A stretch of DNA of 64,000 bases from Alnus glutinosa (GCF_958979055.1 NC_084886.1:1507001-1571000); one strand, 5' to 3'; positions 33,474 through 45,358 are shown, counted from the first letter of the stretch. Notes: a model not told the origin generated them from the sequence alone. Made by a program: numbers and translations.

Positions 33474-34122
33474 AAATATTCTCATATGTATTGTTATGTG
33501 AGAATTACATAGTTTAAAGTTAGGTGCTAGTTTAATAAAGCTAATTAAAAAAAAAAAAAAAACTAAAAATTGTTTCAATCTAATTTAGCCAATCCTTAAG
33601 TGTTTTTGTCTTTTAATAAGGATGAATTCAAAGGTTGAAACTAGCATTGTTATTGAAATTATGCCGAGTAAAAGGGACTAAAAAGCCTAAAACCAACACA
33701 ATCCATGCGAAACACACAAAACAAACCCAACTAGAATCCAGAGAGAGAGAGAGAGAGGCAAAACCCAATCCCACAAGCAAGCAAAGACCCAAATCATGAT
33801 CGGCAGCCGAAGTTGAGGCTTAGACGAGAAGAGAAGACATTAGACATAGCAAGAAAACAATTCCACCGACACGTGACCAAAAGAAAAACATCCTCCTCGC
33901 GTCGCTAAACTCCAAACTCTCCAGCTCCGTAAAACAACCAAACACGCACACCGTCGACGTGGTCGATCGCGTTGCCACTTTATTTCCCTCTCTTTAAAAA
34001 ACCAAATTAATCAAAACTATTAAAACAACCATACAACCACCAAAAAGATCTCTCTCCGCTCCTCTCGTCCCTTCCCTCCCAACCTCTGACGCTCTTTGTC
34101 TGCAGTCCGATAGATCGAAAAC

Positions 34123-34416
34123 ATGAGTCCGATCGTGTTGACTCAGCTGGCGACGGGTCTGAGCGTGCTGGCCGGGGCGGTCCTGGTCAAGTCCGTCATG
34201 GACCAGAAGCCCATGGCCGGGCCGTTCCCGAGGTGCCCCAGTTGCAACGGGACGGGACGGGTCACGTGCCTCTGCTCCCGCTGGTCTGACGGCGATGTTG
34301 GGTGCGGTGCTTGCTCCGGGTCGGGTCGCATGGCGTGCAGAAGCTGCGGGGGGACCGGTACCGGCCGGCCCTTACCGGCCCAACTCATCGTACGGCCTCC
34401 GAACCGTCCTTCTTAA
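34123..34416 (+). CDS. DnaJ-type cysteine-rich zinc-finger protein, intronless
   Basis: This is a 97-residue protein with a hydrophobic N-terminal stretch (about residues 4-22, LTQLATGLSVLAGAVLV), either a membrane anchor or a targeting signal. A DnaJ-like Cys-rich domain at 38-79 follows: CPSCNGTG (38-45), C49/C51, CGACSGSG (61-68) and CRSCGGTG (72-79). This matches the small plant DnaJ/Hsp40 cysteine-rich proteins that lack a J domain (BSD2/LQY1-type relatives), several of which act as plastid chaperones or thiol-active factors. Which subgroup this belongs to is not clear. The GC-rich coding stretch contrasts with the AT-rich surroundings. A 5' UTR rich in CT (about 34050-34090) precedes the ATG. 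The gene appears intact. Confidence 0.8.
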   Translation: MSPIVLTQLATGLSVLAGAVLVKSVMDQKPMAGPFPRCPSCNGTGRVTCLCSRWSDGDVGCGACSGSGRMACRSCGGTGTGRPLPAQLIVRPPNRPS

Positions 34417-34419
34417 CCC

Positions 34420-34746
34420 GGTTTGTGCTCAAATTTCGTTTCGGTTTCTGTTAACTAGTATATTTGTATATTTAGCTTTCCTTTTTTCTTTTTTCAAATT
34501 AAGTTGTGTAATATAATTTCCCATGAATCCATGATACTTTGAGAAAGAGAGAGATGTGGGAGGATTAATTATCAGGTTGTAACTGTAGTGACATTACTGT
34601 ATTGAAATTCTTATAAAGTGGGATATGTTTATAGTTTAGTTTCTGTTTTTGATTGCTTAATGTAAGCTTGGTTCACTTAATTAGTTAATTTTTTTTTTTA
34701 AATTGGGAAAATTAAGATTTTGTTTTAGGTTGATTGAAGAAGAAGG

Positions 34747-34822
<76 letters not shown>

Positions 34823-35995
34823 TATAACCTTAGATTTTTTAGGATAATTTCATGTTAGATTCTGAAAATTTTAATAAAATTCAGATAATATCATTACAGC
34901 ATTTATAACTTCTTATTCTTTTAATTCATTATATCCCACGATATAAATTTTTCATTCTTTTAATTAAAAACAATTATTAGGATTTTTTTTTTTTTTTTTA
35001 ATTTCTAATATCCTAAAAAATTTAGAGGATTTCTATTCCTTCGAGACACTTTTCTTTTTTCTGTATTCCTAATAATTTTGTTGCGAAGGATCCGGCATGT
35101 TTGGTAGCTGAATTAAAAACATCCAAAGCAGCGTGACATAAAGTTTTACAGGAAGACGTGTGAAAGGAAAGAACATGGTCGCTGTGCCGTGCCTGCTTGC
35201 ATTTGGTGTTGAAATTTTCTTGATAGATATTCTTCCATCTTGTTTTTCACCAATAATTTGATTAAAAAAAATACGAATTCAAAATAATTTTATTGGTTCC
35301 AATTGATTTATAAAATTCATGATTGACTTCAAAAAAATAAAAAATAACGACAATTAAGTTTTTCTTTAAACATGATATTTTCTCTAATCCAGTCTGCTAA
35401 GAGTACGAGAATCTCACATGCATGTCTTTGTCGCCAGCCGGCTAGGGAATTTGCAATGAGAAAATTAAAGATTCAATCTTCTTAATGAAAGATTTAATTT
35501 TCTCTCTTTTAAGAGAAATGATTCATTAATTCTTTTCTTGATTTTTGTCTCTTTTTTTATTATTATTTTTTTAAAAAATTACTATTAGATCTGTGAACCA
35601 CGTGAGATTGACCTCAATTGAGAAAAACTTTCTTCCAAAAATAAATTCAGCAACTAACATGTCAACCTAGCTTTATTTTATGTTCTTTAAATGTCCAAAT
35701 TTAATGTTTTTTTTATTTTTTATTTTTTATTTTTTTATTTTTATGTTTAAGAACACGATATTGTATGCTTTGGATCTCAAGCGCATTCACTATATTGAAT
35801 TTATTAATTAATGTGTGCATATTAGCTGGCATCCATTTTCCTTAATTTAGAAAAAATTTAGGGAATCAAACAACTTTTTCTTTTTTTTTTCTTTCTTTTT
35901 TTTTTTTTTTTAAAAAAAAAAAACATCCCATAATAGCTTTCTTTTATCTTTCCCTATAGATTATAATATTATTTTTTTACCTTTTATTTATTTAT
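34420..35995. other. Downstream region and AT-rich spacer
   Basis: 3' UTR-like sequence, then low-complexity AT-rich DNA. A run of about 42 A followed by (GAA)n lies at 34749-34820. No gene was recognised. Confidence 0.5.
34749..34820. repeat. Poly-A run plus (GAA)n
   Basis: About 42 consecutive A are followed by ten GAA units. This may be the remnant of a retroposon tail that expanded. Confidence 0.85.
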
Positions 35996-36034
35996 TTTTG
36001 CTTTATTCTAGAACAATCTCAATTTCTCTTCTCT

Positions 36035-36285
36035 CTGTCCTGGTGTCTCTTTCCCCGACACCCATTACATCGACGTCTTTCGAACTTCCCGAACCCAGAC
36101 CCACCAGCCCCTTATCGCAGTCAGCACCGTCTTCGGCTCCGGCTCGCTCCACCTCTTCGCCAACGCCGTCGACGCCTCAATGGAGTCGGAGCTCTCGATG
36201 CAGAAGAAGGAGCTCAATGCCAGGCCGGTTTCAGGCGTGGACGTGATGGACAACGCTCCATGCCAGGCCGGTGGGTATGGTTTTA
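36035..36285 (+). pseudogene. Unidentified coding-like GC-rich block
   Basis: This block has coding-like composition against an AT-rich background. One plus frame reads THQPLIAVSTVFGSGSLHLF then ANAVDASMESELSMQKKELN and ARPVSGVDVMDNAPCQAGGY. It looks like the start of a protein-coding exon, with a possible hydrophobic segment in the middle. No in-frame start or continuation was found, and the frame runs into a (GA)n/T-run area by 36380. I do not recognise the family. It may be the 5' exon of a decayed or captured gene. Confidence 0.4.
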
Positions 36286-36419
36286 GCCTTCAATGGTGGG
36301 AGGATTTGATGAATGAGAGAGGTAAAGAAAGAGAGTGCGTAGTGTGTGAAGGAGAGAGTCAGAGAGAGAGAGACTTTTTTTTTTTTATTATTATTATGAA
36401 AATAATGTATTAGGTAGCT

Positions 36420-37502
36420 ATAGTACTACCCAATGTAGCTACCCAAGAAAGTCCATGAATAATAGGGCAATTGCTGTGGTGTCATTTTTTGTAACTTTTT
36501 TGAAATTTTTCCTATTTTAGGAAAGAGAATCACTTATAGGGCATCTGTTACTAGTATTCTTACACGTAAGGATCTTTTATAGAACAAAGTTTTCTTCTTG
36601 TTATCTTTGTGATTTGTTATAGGTCCTGATCCTTATATGCATGTTTAGCTGAGCAAGTAATTGTTATGTGCATTTCTTAAAATGTATGCGATAATTATAT
36701 GCTCTAACAATACATCTAAGTATAATAAAATGAGTTAGAGAAATTTTCTTTGACCAATCTGAAGAAAATTTTGTCTTTAATGTGATGCCCGTCACTTATG
36801 CTTAATGGCAATTGGACACTTGAGCCTCTAGAACCTGACTGGTTAAAATATACATTAAGAAAAACCACCATGGGAAACAAGGAACTCTAACTATTAGACA
36901 CATTTTTGGGGCTCATTTCTTATCTTAATGATACCGATTCAAACCGTTATAATCACTGTCACTGTTTCTTATCAGCTTAAACTTTTAAAGTAAGTGGTGA
37001 GTTAATTGAGTGTACCCACTAATTTCGCCACAAAATGGCAAATCATTGAGAGCCGGAGCTCCTTCCATATATTTTGAGGTAATATCAAAGCTATCTGAAA
37101 ATATGAGATATAATTGGTTTCGGTTCCAAATCAAATTTTGCAGTTTTTGTTGGAAAATTGAAAGAGCAGCGCGCAAGATGTCTTCTTAAATTCATATTAA
37201 GGGGAAGTTCAACAGATCTATGATCTTATCTCATGCATGTTAGACAATTCTATGGGCGAATTGAATATCATTACTACCTGAAATTATATTCACGGCCGGC
37301 AACTAAGTTAAAAGAGGCATTTGTACATTAATGCATGAGCATTCTCTAGAAGACATAAACAAAGACACAAACACAAGTTCCATTGGTACAAACATTCCTT
37401 CTGAAAACACACATCTTTTAAGCTGCCTTCCTAGGAAAAGACGTCCGCCCAATCTCACTCCCATACTTGTAATCATTGATCGACAGCAAGTAACAGTGTT
37501 CT
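36420..37502. other. Intergenic, no gene recognised
   Basis: AT-rich DNA with short frames. The part next to 37500 is likely the Lhca2-like 3' UTR. Confidence 0.5.
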
Positions 37503-37590
37503 TCACTTGGGGGTGAAAGCCTGTAACAAAACCATACAAACAATTACCACAATCATGTCTGGTTCTAGATGATGTTGGATTTAATAATTA

Positions 37591-37659
<69 letters not shown>

Positions 37660-39127
37660 CTTACATTAAAAATGGTGGCATGGCCAGGGTCAGCAAGGTG
37701 GGCAAAAAGGTTGTCAATGGGGCCTGTGCCTGTGTATATGTGTTGGAACCACGCACCTATCACGGCCAACATTGCCAAACGCCCATTCTTGATCTCTTTT
37801 GTCCTCAACTCCTTGATCTTCTCAGGAGAACCACTTCCCCAGCCAAGTGGGTCGAACCAAAGGCCTCCAGGATAGCCAACGTCTGTCCCTGTGAGCTTGT
37901 TGTTGGGGAAGATGGGGTCGGTGTTTACGGACCCTGGCTTTAGGATGTCAGCCCACCGTCTTCCCTCCGCCCAGCCGATTAAGATTAGCTCGATAACGAA
38001 GAGTGTGGTCGTGTCAGTGAAGTATTCCAGCTCTCCGGCAGTGTACCATGAAGGGGTGTTGAGGATGCCAATCTTTGTTAGCAACTCTGGAATGAAAATA
38101 CCCGCGGCTCCTAACATTGCCCATCTGCAGTGCACAAGCTCTGATTGTACGTTCCATCTCAGGGTCTCAGGATCAGATCCTGTTTAACAATCAATTATTA
38201 ATTCCAACATTAAAATTTAAATAAATAAATAAATTTAACTACCCATGTTCTGATATTTTTGCAATCATTCTCTTAAGTTTTAAATATTTCAATGTCGGGT
38301 TTGTATGTTAAAAATTTTGCAATATTGTCATGTCACCATTAAATTCTAACGGAGCCGTAAAAATACCCAAAAGATTCATTTTTTTTTTTAAAAAAAAGAA
38401 AAAATTAATTATTTAATTATGATGATTTTGTATTTTTATAAGTTTTACCGGTTATATGGAAAATTTCACTTATCTACCATTTGATTTAACTCTAAATCTT
38501 ATCAGTAATATTACAAATTTTTTAAACATGTAAAAGCCTGAGATTAACAAAAAGAGTAAGTGAATTATTATTATTAATTTTTTTTTTAAAAAAAAAAAGA
38601 AAAACACAAATGTGGCCTAAACAGCACTATATTAATGAATAATGATCACCTAATATAAGGAAATGAATCTTTAAACATGCATGATTCAGAGAGCCCTTGT
38701 CTTCTAGCTTTTTGGCCACGAGAATAGGATGTGATTTGGGTTGAACTTACCAAGACCCAAAGGATCGAAACCAAAGTCTCCAGGGAGGCTGCCATCAAGC
38801 CATGGAGGAGGGGTGCTGCCTGGGAACCAGAGTGGCCTATCAGGATCAGCCACCGCGGCACACACCGAAAGAGAACGGGTTCCGGTGGGTGCTGTATAGT
38901 TTCTCACTCTCAGTTTCCTCCCACGAAGGAAAGAAGCTTTTGTTGCACCCACTACACATCCACTCTTTTGGGAACTGCAATATATTAATTAACTAATTAA
39001 TTAACTATAGACTGAAGAGACTCAGATTCACATTAATTAGATCATTAGAGATGGCGGTTAAGAGAACTTGCCTGGGGGAAGAGATGGCCACAGCTGCAAT
39101 GGCAGAGGAAGCACAAGCAGAAGCCAT
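37503..39127 (-). CDS. LHCA2: Photosystem I chlorophyll a/b-binding protein, Lhca2-like, four exons
   Basis: The exons are 39127-39072, 38974-38751, 38179-37665 and 37520-37503, giving 270 residues. It is a thylakoid light-harvesting antenna protein of photosystem I. A transit peptide ([17 protein letters not shown]...) precedes [20 protein letters not shown]. Helix B is [19 protein letters not shown], the middle helix lies in [20 protein letters not shown], and helix C is [19 protein letters not shown]. The end is [15 protein letters not shown]. Chlorophyll-ligand E, H, N and R positions are intact. The sequence is closest to Lhca2; Lhca6 is a close alternative. The intron 1 donor is GC (CAG|GCAAGT at 39071-39070). 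Intron 2 (571 bp) appears to hold a foldback. Intron 3 is 144 bp, of which 63 bp is (TA)n. Exon 4 has only 18 bp. Confidence 0.93.
37594..37656. repeat. (TA)n microsatellite inside Lhca2 intron 3
   Basis: 63 bp of perfect TA start about 9 nt from the exon 3 splice donor and fill almost half the intron. Confidence 0.95.
38230..38565. mobile_element. Possible foldback element in Lhca2 intron 2
   Basis: The left part (TTTTGCAATCATTCTCTTAA; AAAATTTTGCAATATTG) and the right part (TATTACAAATTTTTTAAAC; AAAAGAGTAAGTGAATTATT) resemble the arms of the 43572-43960 foldback. No clear target duplication was seen. Confidence 0.4.
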
Positions 39128-39220
39128 TTCAGCCTTTCAGACTAGATTTTTCTTCAGTAGTGAGCCTGTGATTGGTGTATGGAAAGCAAATACTTGCAAA
39201 TCTGTTAATGTAAGCAGGGG

Positions 39221-39226
39221 CTTATC
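39221..39226 (-). promoter_or_regulatory. I-box (GATAAG) upstream of Lhca2-like gene
   Basis: GATAAG on the minus strand lies about 95 bp upstream of the start codon. I-boxes are known light-response elements of Lhc promoters. The function here is inferred from position. Confidence 0.4.
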
Positions 39227-39449
39227 TTTTAGGATAGGAGAGTGTAGGCGCAATTGGATGATGGGTTGCCATGTGGCATGCAGAATCTGATAACAACCCC
39301 CTCCACCTCCAGTTCTTAGGCTTACCTGGAATAATCAAAACTTGGTGGTTCACAATGGAAGCCATGTGTGAAAGCATGTCACACCATGGGCCCCGGGGAT
39401 CCTTATTGAGCCTTTGCCAATACTCGAACAGACACGAGTTTGGCCCTCG

Positions 39450-39455
39450 CACGTG
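39450..39455. promoter_or_regulatory. G-box (CACGTG) upstream of Lhca2-like gene
   Basis: The palindromic CACGTG core (GCACGTGTC context) lies about 320 bp upstream of the start codon. It is a known bHLH/bZIP target in light-regulated promoters. Confidence 0.4.
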
Positions 39456-39854
39456 TCGAAATGTGTGTCTTCGTTTCTTAGGCTGGAGTCGTTCACAGCT
39501 AGCCCAATGAAGCAAGTTGGTAGACTGATAGAATTTTATTTACACAAACAACTTTTGGCCCAATATTGCATTTAAGCAGGCTGGGCTCTGATTATATGTG
39601 GAAAGAGAAATATGGGTGCCCATTCAAGCCATCTAACGGAATTGGGTTGGACAGGAGCCATCTTTTTCGAAAGGCTGAGCTTTGAAATGATCTGCCTGTG
39701 CTATCTCTATATTTATTAATAGAGTACCTTTTTTTTTTTTTTTTCATCTAAAGCAATAGCCCCAAAGGATCGGGCTCAATAAATTGCAGCCAATTCGGGT
39801 AACCCTTAGAGAGAGATTGGGTGTTTGGCCCATCTATCCCGTAATCCCGATCAA

Positions 39855-40001
39855 CTAGGGGTGAGGAATAGGATTCCTCTCCGGCTAGTTATTATATCAG
39901 GGGTATTTTTGTTATTTTACATTTTTTTGAACAAATATGCCATTGCCCTATAACTAACTGGATACTCTCCAGTTAAGAGGATCCAAATTCTAGGGGTGAG
40001 G
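39855..40001. mobile_element. 123-bp foldback with 12-bp direct flanks
   Basis: The element is 39867-39989. Its arms are GGATTCCTCTCCGGCTAGTT and ACTCTCCAGTTAAGAGGATCC-like. The exact repeat CTAGGGGTGAGG lies at 39855-39866 and 39990-40001. Twelve bases exceed the usual 9-bp Mutator duplication; three may be chance. Confidence 0.65.
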
Positions 40002-41397
40002 CTTGGAACAACCTGAGCAGGTGGACTCCACATCCACTTTTACAGTTGGATTTGCCCGAATTAACTGCAATTCGATCAATAAATTGCAGGCAATTCTCAT
40101 CCCAACAGCACGGGTGGCTTTGAATTTTATTACAAAATTTATTAATTTCATGAAAAAGAGAAGCTATATACAGTGTCATAAGGTTAAAACAAGATACAAG
40201 AAGACCTTTTTCTTTTGTGTTGTTTGATTGGAATTCGTCCTAGGTATCTGGTATGTGATGTATATATGTGAGAAATTACTAAAACGATCGATAATAATGA
40301 AAAAACATAAAAACAAAAACAAAAACAAAAATCCCAAACCTAACGAAGTGTATTATATTGTTATGTTGGAAGTTAGAATGCGAAAAATATCTACCTGCTG
40401 GATGGCAACCTTGTTCTTATCTTCATTCATGAAGCAAGATCATAGCCTCCAGTTTTTGTGGCCCACAGCCGCACATTTTCTGTCTTCTTCAGTCAACTTG
40501 CAACTCCAACCTTGGTCGAGGGGAATAAAAAAGAAAAAAGAAAAAAGAAAAAAAATGGAATCAATTAAGAGTAGTTAGTCTACAATGAAGGTGGTCAGTA
40601 ATAAACAAACTCATCATTATCTTAAAATTAAAACTCCGTATTAATAGAAAATGATAAATTCAACAAGTAGATTGAATAAATGAAATATTTAATTAAAATT
40701 GAAAAATAATTATAAAGTCGGCTAGAACTTTGGAATTTGAAGTGAAGACATATATTCCTATATGATGTTAAATTGCATCTTATCTAAAAAAATTAAACTA
40801 ACAGGAGATATTGAATTTAATTATTTAATTGATATCTTCTAACATTAGTTGCAAGACCAATCCGAAGATTTGTCCTTTGGGGGTTGCAATTAAGTTGCAA
40901 CAGCAATTTTTCTTTGTGACAGAACTTATCCTTTTCTGATCTTATCCAATTACTTGTGATCCCTTCAAAGTAAAGGCTGAACAATAATTGCCATGAAACT
41001 TAATTAAATTTCCTGATTAAAGGATCAATTCAAGAAGGGAATGGGGAATTGAATCGTGCAATTATTAGGTTGAAGGGCAAGGACTGAGACCCTATGATTT
41101 CCCAAGTGGCTTGCGCAGCAATCATATGTCATAAATGGTGAGAAAGGAATGTCAGAATCTACAATGTGATGTGAGAATTAGAACTGAAGATTTCAAACTA
41201 CAACGAACAATGTGAGATGCATACTTGCTGGTTGCAAAATACCAACCAAAATAAAACAATATATAAGTTGTACGTATTCCGGCCATTTTATGTTTGCCAT
41301 AGGAGTTGATGGAATGTTGATGAGTAAACCGTACGTATGCAGCCAATTGGTTCCTGATGTTCTGTTACATAATACTTTTTCTAACTTTCGTTACCAC
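40002..41397. other. Intergenic, no gene recognised
   Basis: AT-rich DNA without convincing coding frames. Confidence 0.5.
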
Positions 41398-41935
41398 AAT
41401 AAAAAGAGAAAAATCAAATTTAGTTCTTAGATTTTCATGCGATTTGAATTTAGTTCTTAGGTTTTTAATTTTGACAATTATGTTCTTAGGTTTTGATTTT
41501 TATGGTTTCAAATAGGTTGACGTCCCTTCATCAACCTATCGTATGCCACTTTAGAACCAATCAATTAATGTCAGGTGACTTTCCTTTGACATTTTTTGTA
41601 AAATAAGTTGACCCTTTATCAACCTACCTACTATACATATATGCCATATGGCACAATTGTGTAAAATTATAAATATAAATAAAAAATTATATTTTTATTT
41701 AGGATGTATTTGTAATTTTAAAGTAACTATGCCACCTAGCACTTACAATGGTTACATGACGTGTCAAACGAGAGCCACATTGTATTAATTGATTGGTCTT
41801 AATTAATCGAAAGACTTGTTAGAAATTAGAGAAAAACCTATATAAGGATCTTTTGTCAAAATCGAAAACTCAATGATTAAATTAAAATCACATAAAAATT
41901 TAGGGACTAAACTTGATTTTTTTCCTAATAAAAAA
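41398..41935. mobile_element. 520-bp foldback, probable Mutator-type
   Basis: The element is 41407-41926. Its arms pair loosely over about 90 bp (TTTAGTTCTTAGATTTTCAT against TTTAGTCCCTAAATTTTTAT on the reverse strand). The flanks AATAAAAAG and AATAAAAAA match at 8 of 9 positions. Confidence 0.65.
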
Positions 41936-43560
41936 TTGATTTATTAAAAAAAAAAAAAAAAAAATCCTATCTATCTCATGCATCCTTGGTGCCCAAGTAC
42001 AAATGGACAAAAATTAAGTTGGCAGAATTTTTTTTAATCAAATATATTAAATTGACATTTGTTCTTAGAACACCAAATTTTAACATACGCGCATGCATGC
42101 ATGCATATTTAATAGGATTAGCACATACCAATTAATTTAAGAATGCATGTGAGAATGAGTTAGATGAGATCTATTAAAAGTATACATAGGTGAAAATCAC
42201 ATGAATTAAGTGACTTATTAAAAGAAAACCTTGTGTTATACCATATATTACGTACGTACCAGTTTAGCCATCGACTTTACAAACAGTTGGAAGTGAAGCG
42301 GACATGATTTCAGGTGTTATTTGAGACAGCAAATCTTGATCTGGGTTGAGTTAGACAAAATCACGACACAATTTACGCAGTAAAGCACCGACCAAGAAAT
42401 TAGCATGGTGCTAAGTTAGGCCCTTTTAAGGAATCAAATGGTTGCCAGCCGCGCGGCAACAATATGTCTAACGTAATTAGTGAATCTTTGAGTTGAGGTC
42501 TACCAACAATATCAACGCATGTTTGATAGGATTAGAAACCTTAGAAAGAGAGCATTCTTTCCATGTTCTGATCGCCTTTTCCGTATTTTCTTTGGATTCC
42601 TTATTACACTTTTCTCATGCAAGCATGTGCTTGCTATTAGTGCTGTAATTATGACTTTAAAGAAATTATGGTATATATATATATATATATAACTGTCTTC
42701 CAATTATGTGGTCTGAAAATGATAACAACATATGTATCTCCTCGCCAGAAGATTACAGCCTCAGCTCTCTCTCAAATAGCTAGCCAAATGGAGTCAATAA
42801 TTTACCAACCATTTCCACCGTCGGGTCATTTTCATTCTTCCTTGGTTGCGAAGTCAACATGCGAAGATGCAGTCCGTGGCATCATTGACTTGTGTTGGAG
42901 AAAGAACAGCACTCCTAGTGAGCTTTTTTCTGAAAGTACTAAATAATGCCACATTTGATTGTTATGATGACCAGAACAGCTCTGCCAAACATCTAAAAAG
43001 CTGGGATTATTGTGTCCATCAGCTTCTTTCCTCGGCCCCAAAAAATATCATGCTGTTTTTTCAGTTTATCTTCGCTCCTTTCATTATCATATTTCACATG
43101 CTGGTGGGGTTGTATTGCTCATAGATTAGGGTTTCAAAATGTAATTGAGGGGGAAAATCTAATACCAATCATGATCGAGTCTGCGGTTGGTGTGTGTGTA
43201 GTGTGTTGTGTGTACATATGAGAAATGGAATTGGCGGGATTGCTGGAATATTAATCTTCGCTTTATGGGTGCAATTTCTGATGGCCCTAATGAGACATCA
43301 CCATCATATAAAGAGGAGAGAAATGGTGATCATCCATGTCTACATGACTTCTATTGCTTGCCCTATTTGATCCCACATTACCATTTCATCTTTCCCACTT
43401 TATGTGGGCCATTGTTGGTCATGAAACAAGCACCAATTCAGACTAATCCAGTGGAGAAGCAATCAAGACATTAAGAAGCCTTGCGGCGAAGTAAAACCCT
43501 TCAATTTTAAGGGAAAACTTTTGGAGACTAGCTAGAGTACTATGAATGAAAGGCCAAAAC
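41936..43560. other. Intergenic, no gene recognised
   Basis: Several overlapping short frames occur near 42700-43470, but none shows a recognisable domain. A transcribed non-coding RNA cannot be excluded. Confidence 0.4.
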
Positions 43561-43562
43561 TT

Positions 43563-43969
43563 AATTTTAAGGGAAAACTTTACTTACCACATTTTATCTT
43601 TTATCATTTTTGGAATCATATTCTTAAACTTTAAAAATGTCAGTTTAGGGTTGTCATCTTTTGAAAGTTTGCAATGTCAATCCTCCCATCCAAATTCATC
43701 ATTAATATTAAATCTTAACAAAGGAAGTGAAATCCCCAAAATACCTCCGTCCAAATTCTAGGTATTTTTATAATTTTATAAACATCTTATTGTCTTAGGG
43801 GTAATATGAGGCCGGATTTCACTCATAAACCGTTTGATTTAATGGTGAATTTTGACGAAAGGGTTGACATTGCAAATTTTTGAAATATAATAACCCTAAA
43901 TTGACACTTAGTTTAAGGGTATGATTGCAAAAGCGATGAGTAGTAAGTGAAATTTTTTCCAATTTTACC
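43563..43969. mobile_element. 389-bp foldback, probable Mutator-type
   Basis: The element is 43572-43960, from GGAAAACTTTACTTACCAC to TAGTAAGTGAAATTTTTTCC. The arms share CTTAAAC...TTTAGGGTTGTCAT/TTGCAATGTCAA with the reverse strand. The flanks AATTTTAAG and AATTTTACC match at 7 of 9 positions. Confidence 0.65.
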
Positions 43970-44006
43970 TAATTTTAATAGGTATTAAACCTAGTTTTTA
44001 AGCTTT

Positions 44007-44028
44007 TATATATATATATATATATATA
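44007..44028. repeat. (TA)n microsatellite
   Basis: Short perfect TA tract. Confidence 0.85.
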
Positions 44029-44247
44029 AGTTTTCAAATCTCTTGATCCTTATGCTAAATTTCATGATTGTAGTCTGGAATTACTACTGTCTTTCATGTG
44101 AATTGAAAGAGCGCGCAATCTCTCTCCAAGCTTAAATGAACATTATTATTTAAGTGATTTTTAAAGCTTTATTAGGCTGACTTAACTCGATCTATAATTT
44201 ATAGACTATTGCTATGACTTCTTGAACAACAGTGGTCTTTTTCTTAC

Positions 44248-44248
<1 letters not shown>

Positions 44249-44278
<30 letters not shown>
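44249..44278. repeat. (TTA)n microsatellite
   Basis: About ten TTA units. Confidence 0.9.
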
Positions 44279-44762
44279 GGATGAGTAACTTCTTTCTCTC
44301 TTTTCTTACTGTATTTTGTAATCATTTTTTGAGGACATCTCCAATAATTATAAGTTCAACCTAGCTATGTACTGTGAAATAGGCACCTATTGTTTCATGA
44401 TGAAGAATTGAGACTATCAAAAGCAAGGGTCGGGGAATGTGTATTTTTCTAGAGATTCTCAGGTTACTATTACCAAAGAAAAAAAAATTAATTAATTAGA
44501 AAGAATTGCTTTACATTTTGAGCAATCATCTCCTTTGCTTACGGGCTAAGTTGCTAACTGCTCTAGCTAATTGAAAGTCAATTAGTAGGAGTGTTATATC
44601 ATTGACAAAGGTCAACTCTGTTAATTATGTTTGAGGCATCCATATATGTACTAACATGCATACTATTCTTTGGCATGCTAAACATTCATCTCCACCTTAT
44701 TGTCCAGTCGATCTGGTAAATTCAAGGCAATAGCAAAGGTTTTTAGGTTTTTTTTGGGTAAG

Positions 44763-44804
<42 letters not shown>
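44763..44804. repeat. (ATA)n microsatellite
   Basis: About fourteen ATA units. Confidence 0.9.
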
Positions 44805-44805
<1 letters not shown>

Positions 44806-44967
44806 GTTGTATCAACTAAAATCTCATCAAGTAGCCAAACAACTTTTTTTTTTCTTTCTCAAATGTATGAATATATTTATGAATCTTAATTGTCATATGA
44901 TAGAATTTTGACCGGGGTTAGGGGATCACTTCCGTATTAATGCTATCTTGAGGTGATATAATACAGA

Positions 44968-45132
44968 TATCCTGTTATTAGGATGTTCGAATTTTACAGA
45001 AATTCAAGTAGTCTAAAAGGGAGGGGTCCTATCTATCTCGGGCAAGTGGGCCCAGTTGCAGTAGCAAGTAGATCCCACAATCCTCTTCTCTTAGACTGAA
45101 AATTTGAGCAGCCTAATAACAGAGAATCCTCA
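44968..45132. mobile_element. Foldback MITE related to 25949-26156
   Basis: Left CCTGTTATTAGGATGTTCGA pairs with right TGAGCAGCCTAATAACAGAG. The middle holds the GGGCCCA..GATCCCACAA-type spacer seen in this group. Confidence 0.55.
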
Positions 45133-45156
45133 TTCCTGACAAAATGCATCGAGAAA

Positions 45157-45358
45157 AAAAGATAAGAATAATATTAGAAACTATATTTTTATCCTACAAC
45201 TATCTCATAATGTTAATGAGACCGTCATAACTAATCATTTAATCAATAATTGTTTTTTTTGTAAAAACAAAAATCAAGGGTTGGTTGTGATTGTCGCTTC
45301 TAGATTATGAGATAGCTGTGGAATAAAAATGTGGTATATCTCATTACTCAAAAGATAA
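45157..45358. mobile_element. Mutator-type MITE with perfect 9-bp duplication
   Basis: The element is 45166-45349 (184 bp), with ends GAATAATATTAGAAACTATA and TGTGGTATATCTCATTACTC. The exact repeat AAAAGATAA lies at 45157-45165 and 45350-45358. It is in the same family as 30814-30951. Confidence 0.88.

Noticed and set aside
34143-34388. Minus-strand 81-residue frame
   Set aside because: Antisense shadow of the GC-rich DnaJ-type zinc-finger gene.
37569-38187. Plus-strand frames over the Lhca2 region
   Set aside because: They are antisense shadows of the well-supported minus-strand Lhca2 exon 3 and the TA repeat.
42512-43474. Cluster of overlapping 60-90 residue frames
   Set aside because: No domain, no consistent splice structure and both strands open; likely chance frames.
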